Shown in pieces: positions 60,581 to 64,000 of a stretch of DNA of 64,000 nucleotides. Both the position numbers and the translations under genes were made by a program. The first letter of the stretch is position 1. Every line of letters begins with the position of its first letter. Below the pieces are notes generated by a model. The model ran no database searches. It was not told the DNA's origin and saw only the letters and a list, made by a program, of their open reading frames with translations. The stretch is from Abelmoschus esculentus (Eukaryota; Streptophyta; Magnoliopsida; Malvales; Malvaceae). The stretch spans positions 17,565,001-17,629,000 of the forward strand of contig JAUCBN010000018.1 of assembly GCA_035048815.1 (NCBI GenBank). Direction: 5' to 3'.

Positions 60581-61989
60581 ATGGAAACCACAAAGCCTCA
60601 TCTAGTCCTCCTTGCAAGCCCTGGAATGGCTTGAGCTTGCCAAACGCCTCGTTTCCCATCAAAGATTTAAACTTACTGTTTTTGTTGTGGCAACCGGTCA
60701 TGACTCTATTCTAAGCTCCCAACTTCTCCAACCACCAGCAGGCTCAGATGGTGAATATCTACTCGATATTGTTTTACTCCCTTTCATCGACGTTTCCGAC
60801 ATGGTTGGGTCCGGTGTTTCGTATATACAAAAACTAGAGGCAACTATGCTACGTTCTGTGCCGTTTTTAAAAGTTGAAATCTCTAAGATGGAGTCTTGTC
60901 CCACTGCTCTAGTTGTCGACATGTTCGGAACCAATGCTTTGGGGGTTGCCGACGAATTCAATATGTTAAAGTTTGTGTTCTTAACTTCTAATGCATGGTT
61001 TCTTGCATTTTCGTTGCGCACGACAGAGGTTGACGGAAAAGAGATTTACGAGCATGTTAAGAACCGAAAGCCACTGAATATTCCGGGTTGCAGGCCGGTT
61101 ATGTTCGAGGATACCGTACTCAATTATCCCAACGATCCATCGTGTCAAAGATTTAAGGACATCTTTATTAAAATGTCGTTGACTGATGGGATCTTGGTGA
61201 ATACATGGGAAGAACTTGAACCAACAAGTCTTAAAGCCTTGAGAGACACAAAGAAGGTACCCATTTACCCTGTTGGTCCGCTAGTCAGGCCGATCGAAAA
61301 GTCGGTTTTATGTAACGGAATAATGGATTAGCTCGACAAGCAACCGGAAGAATCAGTGATTTATGTGTCGTTTGGGAGTGGTGGAACCTTATCAGCTCAG
61401 CAAGTTATAGAGTTGGCTTGGGGTTTGGAGCTTAGCCAACAAAGATTTCTTTGGGTGGTACGTCCTCCTGAAAAAGATGCAGCAGGGACGTTTTTCACTT
61501 TTAACAAATGGATCAGATGGCACCCCGGATTACTTGCCCGATGGGTTCCTCGCCAGGACCCAGGACCGAGGACTAGTCATCCCAATGTGGGCACCTCAAG
61601 TCGAGGTACTGAGCCATCCGTCGATTGGTGGGTTTTTAACCCACTGTGGATGGAATTCAACCTTAGAGAGTATAACCAATGGGGTACTTATGATAGCATG
61701 GCCACTTTACGCAGAGCAGAACATGAATGATCGCATGTTAACGGAAGATATCGGAGCAAGCATCCGAGTAACGACGGAATCGGATGGAATGATGACAAGA
61801 GGAGAGATAAGATCGGTTGTTACCAAAATACTGGTAGATCATGAAGGACGAAAGATGCAAACCAGGATCAAGGAACTAAAGAATAGTGCTGCTAAAGCTT
61901 TGGCTGAAGGGGGGTCATCTTATAATATACTGTTCCAATTTGCAGAGATTTGTACTCAGCACCAGAATACAAAGGCTTCTGGGGCTTAA
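60581..61989 (+). pseudogene. UDP-glycosyltransferase UGT72 pseudogene
   Basis: It starts METTKPHLVLLASPGM at 60581 and ends at TAA 61987. There are three lesions. (1) A deletion near 60630, 17 nt if family spacing held, removes the GHLIPV segment with the catalytic His and shifts frame. (2) TAG at 61329-61331, where Trp is expected before LDKQPEESV. (3) One extra base near 61500. Otherwise homology is full length: DMFGTNALGVADEF (the catalytic Asp region), NTWEELEP, VSFGSGGTLSAQQ, and a PSPG box WAPQVEVLSH ... HCGWNSTLES ... LYAEQ with GVLMIAWP in place of GVPMIAWP. Similar in order to the intact gene at 53679, so probably an old local duplicate. Confidence 0.92.
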
Positions 61990-62557
61990 TCATGTATGGG
62001 CATGTTATGAGCATTGACATGCAGGCTAGCTTAATCTAAATAACTTATTTACCTTCTAATAAAGATGAACTATTAATTCATTACTTGAAATTTTTTACTA
62101 TTTTATTATCTTAAGAAATTGTTGGTGGGATTTGAGTTAATTACCTCTGAATAATACAGTCAGCAATTCCTTCCATTTCTTCCTGATCCGATCAGCCATC
62201 CATTGATGAGACCCTGTTCAGCCTCCCCTCAACCATCTCCACTCCTTCACACGACCAAGTTCTGATGGGGGCGCCTCAGGCCGAAAATCTTGAACCGATG
62301 ATCAATACAATGAATACACAAACAAGATTATTGTCGACCACCAGATGAATGCCACAACAGTGGCCGAGCATTTAGCGATTGGAACCGGAGCCAATGCCAT
62401 TAGAAGAAGATTATATAAATAGGTAAACAAAGCATTAGTTAATTTAATCCATCAAGATCACACCTAAATGTGCAAAACAAATCTCATTTTTATTCTTAAC
62501 ATAGAACAAAAGCATAGAAAGATGCTAAAAGGGTTCCTTGGATTTTCTTGAAACATA
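61990..62557. other. Spacer with a coding-like unrecognised patch
   Basis: 62150-62430 has coding-like base composition and reads SIDETLFSLPSTISTPSHDQ and on in one plus frame, but is short and interrupted, with no family recognised. 62430-62557 probably contains the 3' UTR of the minus-strand aminopeptidase gene. Confidence 0.35.
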
Positions 62558-63883
62558 TCATGCACTTACAGCTTCAGTAGCTTTCTTCAACCATTCCATC
62601 TCATTTTTATCCATGTAAGGTGCAAGAATTTCGCGACATTTCGAATGGTAAGTATCCAACCACTGAACTTCCTCGGGTGTCAAGAGACTGAAGTCAATCA
62701 GCTTTAACTGATACGGTGCCTGAACATAAGAAAAGCCATTAATATCGAAAATTCACTTGTCTCTGTAAAGAGAGTATGCAGGTTAAACCATGGAAGCATG
62801 ACCAAAAACAACCCTCACATTCAACATGCCATGAGATGGAAATAAGAGGCATACGAAAGATACTTTCTAAAGATTGCAATAGAGTATCAAAAGAAGAGAG
62901 CATTAATAGTTAAGTCTCCCGGTAGTTTATCAGTGAAGTTAATCAATCCCGCAGTAATTGTATAGAATCGTAATCCACATCAAGTATGTGAAACCTGAAA
63001 AACCTAAAGCATGCATGCACATGTGAAGACGATCAGACATGCAACATGGTTGATAGGACTTAGAAGGAAGATGAAGATGAATAATTACACATAATGACAG
63101 AACTTACCCATGTGATATGATCAAATGATAAGTATCCCTTGTCACCAAAATTGAATTCAGTGTCAGCCTCCTTGATTACTAGTACATTCTCTAATCTTAT
63201 ACCAAAGCTTCCATCTTCATAATATCCAGGTTCTGGGAAAAAGAATTTCAGGTTAAGAAATAGATTATTATTTCAGTTATATAGTACCGGTATGCTACTT
63301 TTCAGATGACAAGAATACAATAGTAGTATTTTTAAAAAAGAGAAAATAGAATTCTTAAATTGCATAGTACTTTATAATCATGGTAATAGATGCACAGAAA
63401 CACTCTGCAAAAGACTCGAGCCGGGAATGACAGCCAGGAAGCATTAAATGCTTAGAAAATGTATTCATGAAAAGCTTGAAGTAAACCAAACAGTAAAGCA
63501 TTGTGAATAAAAAGAATACAAAGGAAGCCGGTATGAGGCAAGATAAACATCCTTTTGTCAGATTTTGAACAGTGTTAAGAAAGGACAAGACAACCAATAC
63601 TAACCATCTGTTACTGTCATGGAAACTTGAAGAGGCACATTTTGAGCATGTGGCCTGAAACTAATTTGATGCGGCCCTGCTCCAAGTAGTTTCAACCAAG
63701 AAAAACAAAGTTAAATGAGAAGTTTCATGATTTATAGGTAACCCTAACTTTACCAAGTAATTGTAGCGCATTGCTAACCTTCATGAACATTCAGATAAGA
63801 CCCTATTCCATGACCAGTACCATGTCGATAATCAAGGCCATACCTCCACAAAGGAAGGCGAGCCAGAATATCAAGAGCATAAC
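62558..63883 (-). CDS. APP1: Xaa-Pro aminopeptidase 1 (APP1), C-terminal exons, partial
   Basis: Cytosolic metallopeptidase (M24B) that removes an N-terminal residue before proline. Four 3' exons lie in the window, on the minus strand: 63779-63883, 63605-63676, 63108-63232 and 62558-62719 (stop TGA at 62558), all with GT-AG borders and consistent phases. They encode GYALDILARLPLWRYGLDYR, HGTGHGIGSYLNVHEG (active-site His region), GPHQISFRPHAQNVPLQVSM, then TVTDEPGYYEDGSFGIRLEN with metal-binding Glu residues. The tail is APYQLKLIDFSLLTPEEVQW to KKATEAVSA. About 120 residues of an expected 640 or so are present; upstream exons are past position 64000. No lesions seen. Confidence 0.92.
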
Positions 63884-64000
63884 CTATAAAAGCAAACAAT
63901 GAATCAACCTAATATATACATACGAGAGAGTGTGTTTATGAATATGATTATATATCCACATTAGTTAGATATTGGGGTTGAGACAAAATCCACTAGACTT

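Noticed and set aside
63355..63597. 80-codon minus-strand frame within APP1
   Set aside because: It lies inside the intron between exons 63108-63232 and 63605-63676 and shows no domain.

Overview
The window is nuclear DNA from a dicot plant. Host genes have GT-AG introns, spacers are very AT-rich, and long stretches are nested transposons. The gene families (BES1/BZR1, UGT72, plant cytosolic aminopeptidase P, UPF0496, CML) and the repeat types fit a Malvaceae genome such as cotton; that placement is inference from remembered protein resemblance, not a search. About 10% of the window is host gene and most of the rest is mobile-element sequence of many ages.

Layout. 1-1405: Ogre/Tat-like LTR end, primer-binding-like site and leader, joined directly to a 3'-truncated calmodulin-like gene (1367-1813, minus). 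3281-3836: small LTR-like unit. 4331-5500: UPF0496 gene (minus) broken by one TAG. 7124-18203: AT-rich hAT territory, including a ZMYM1-type hAT (9979-15884) that holds a second 4.3-kb hAT-like element. 18848-25285: decayed Ty3/gypsy chromovirus with no recognisable 3' LTR. 27239-31461: small hAT elements and a long hairpin. 31991-33311: intact two-exon BES1/BZR1-family gene. 33909-36661: hAT element and a large foldback. 36675-47310: complete but dead Tekay/Del-type chromovirus with both LTRs and a perfect 5-bp target duplication. 47513-53595: more hAT elements, one holding an Ogre-like LTR that itself holds a solo LTR. 53679-55109: intact UGT72-type glycosyltransferase. 56308-59903: Stowaway MITE and two hAT elements, one holding a solo LTR. 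60581-61989: UGT72 pseudogene. 62558-63883: 3' exons of aminopeptidase P1 (minus), continuing past the right edge.

How the genes relate. They do not form one pathway. The two UGT genes are family relatives on the same strand about 5.5 kb apart, so a local duplication with loss of one copy is likely. The clearest unusual signals are: (i) a palindrome, GGTATCGATACC, recurring, often in pairs, in at least three different LTR families; (ii) a set of hAT-like elements sharing TAGGGGTG termini but differing in subterminal repeats, several with good 8-bp target duplications; (iii) host genes shaped by repeats: a CML fused to retroelement leader, a UGT whose start codon lies 83 bp from a hAT end, and a BES1/BZR1 gene with a hairpin element about 530 bp upstream. 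I did not find a clear undescribed multi-gene system.
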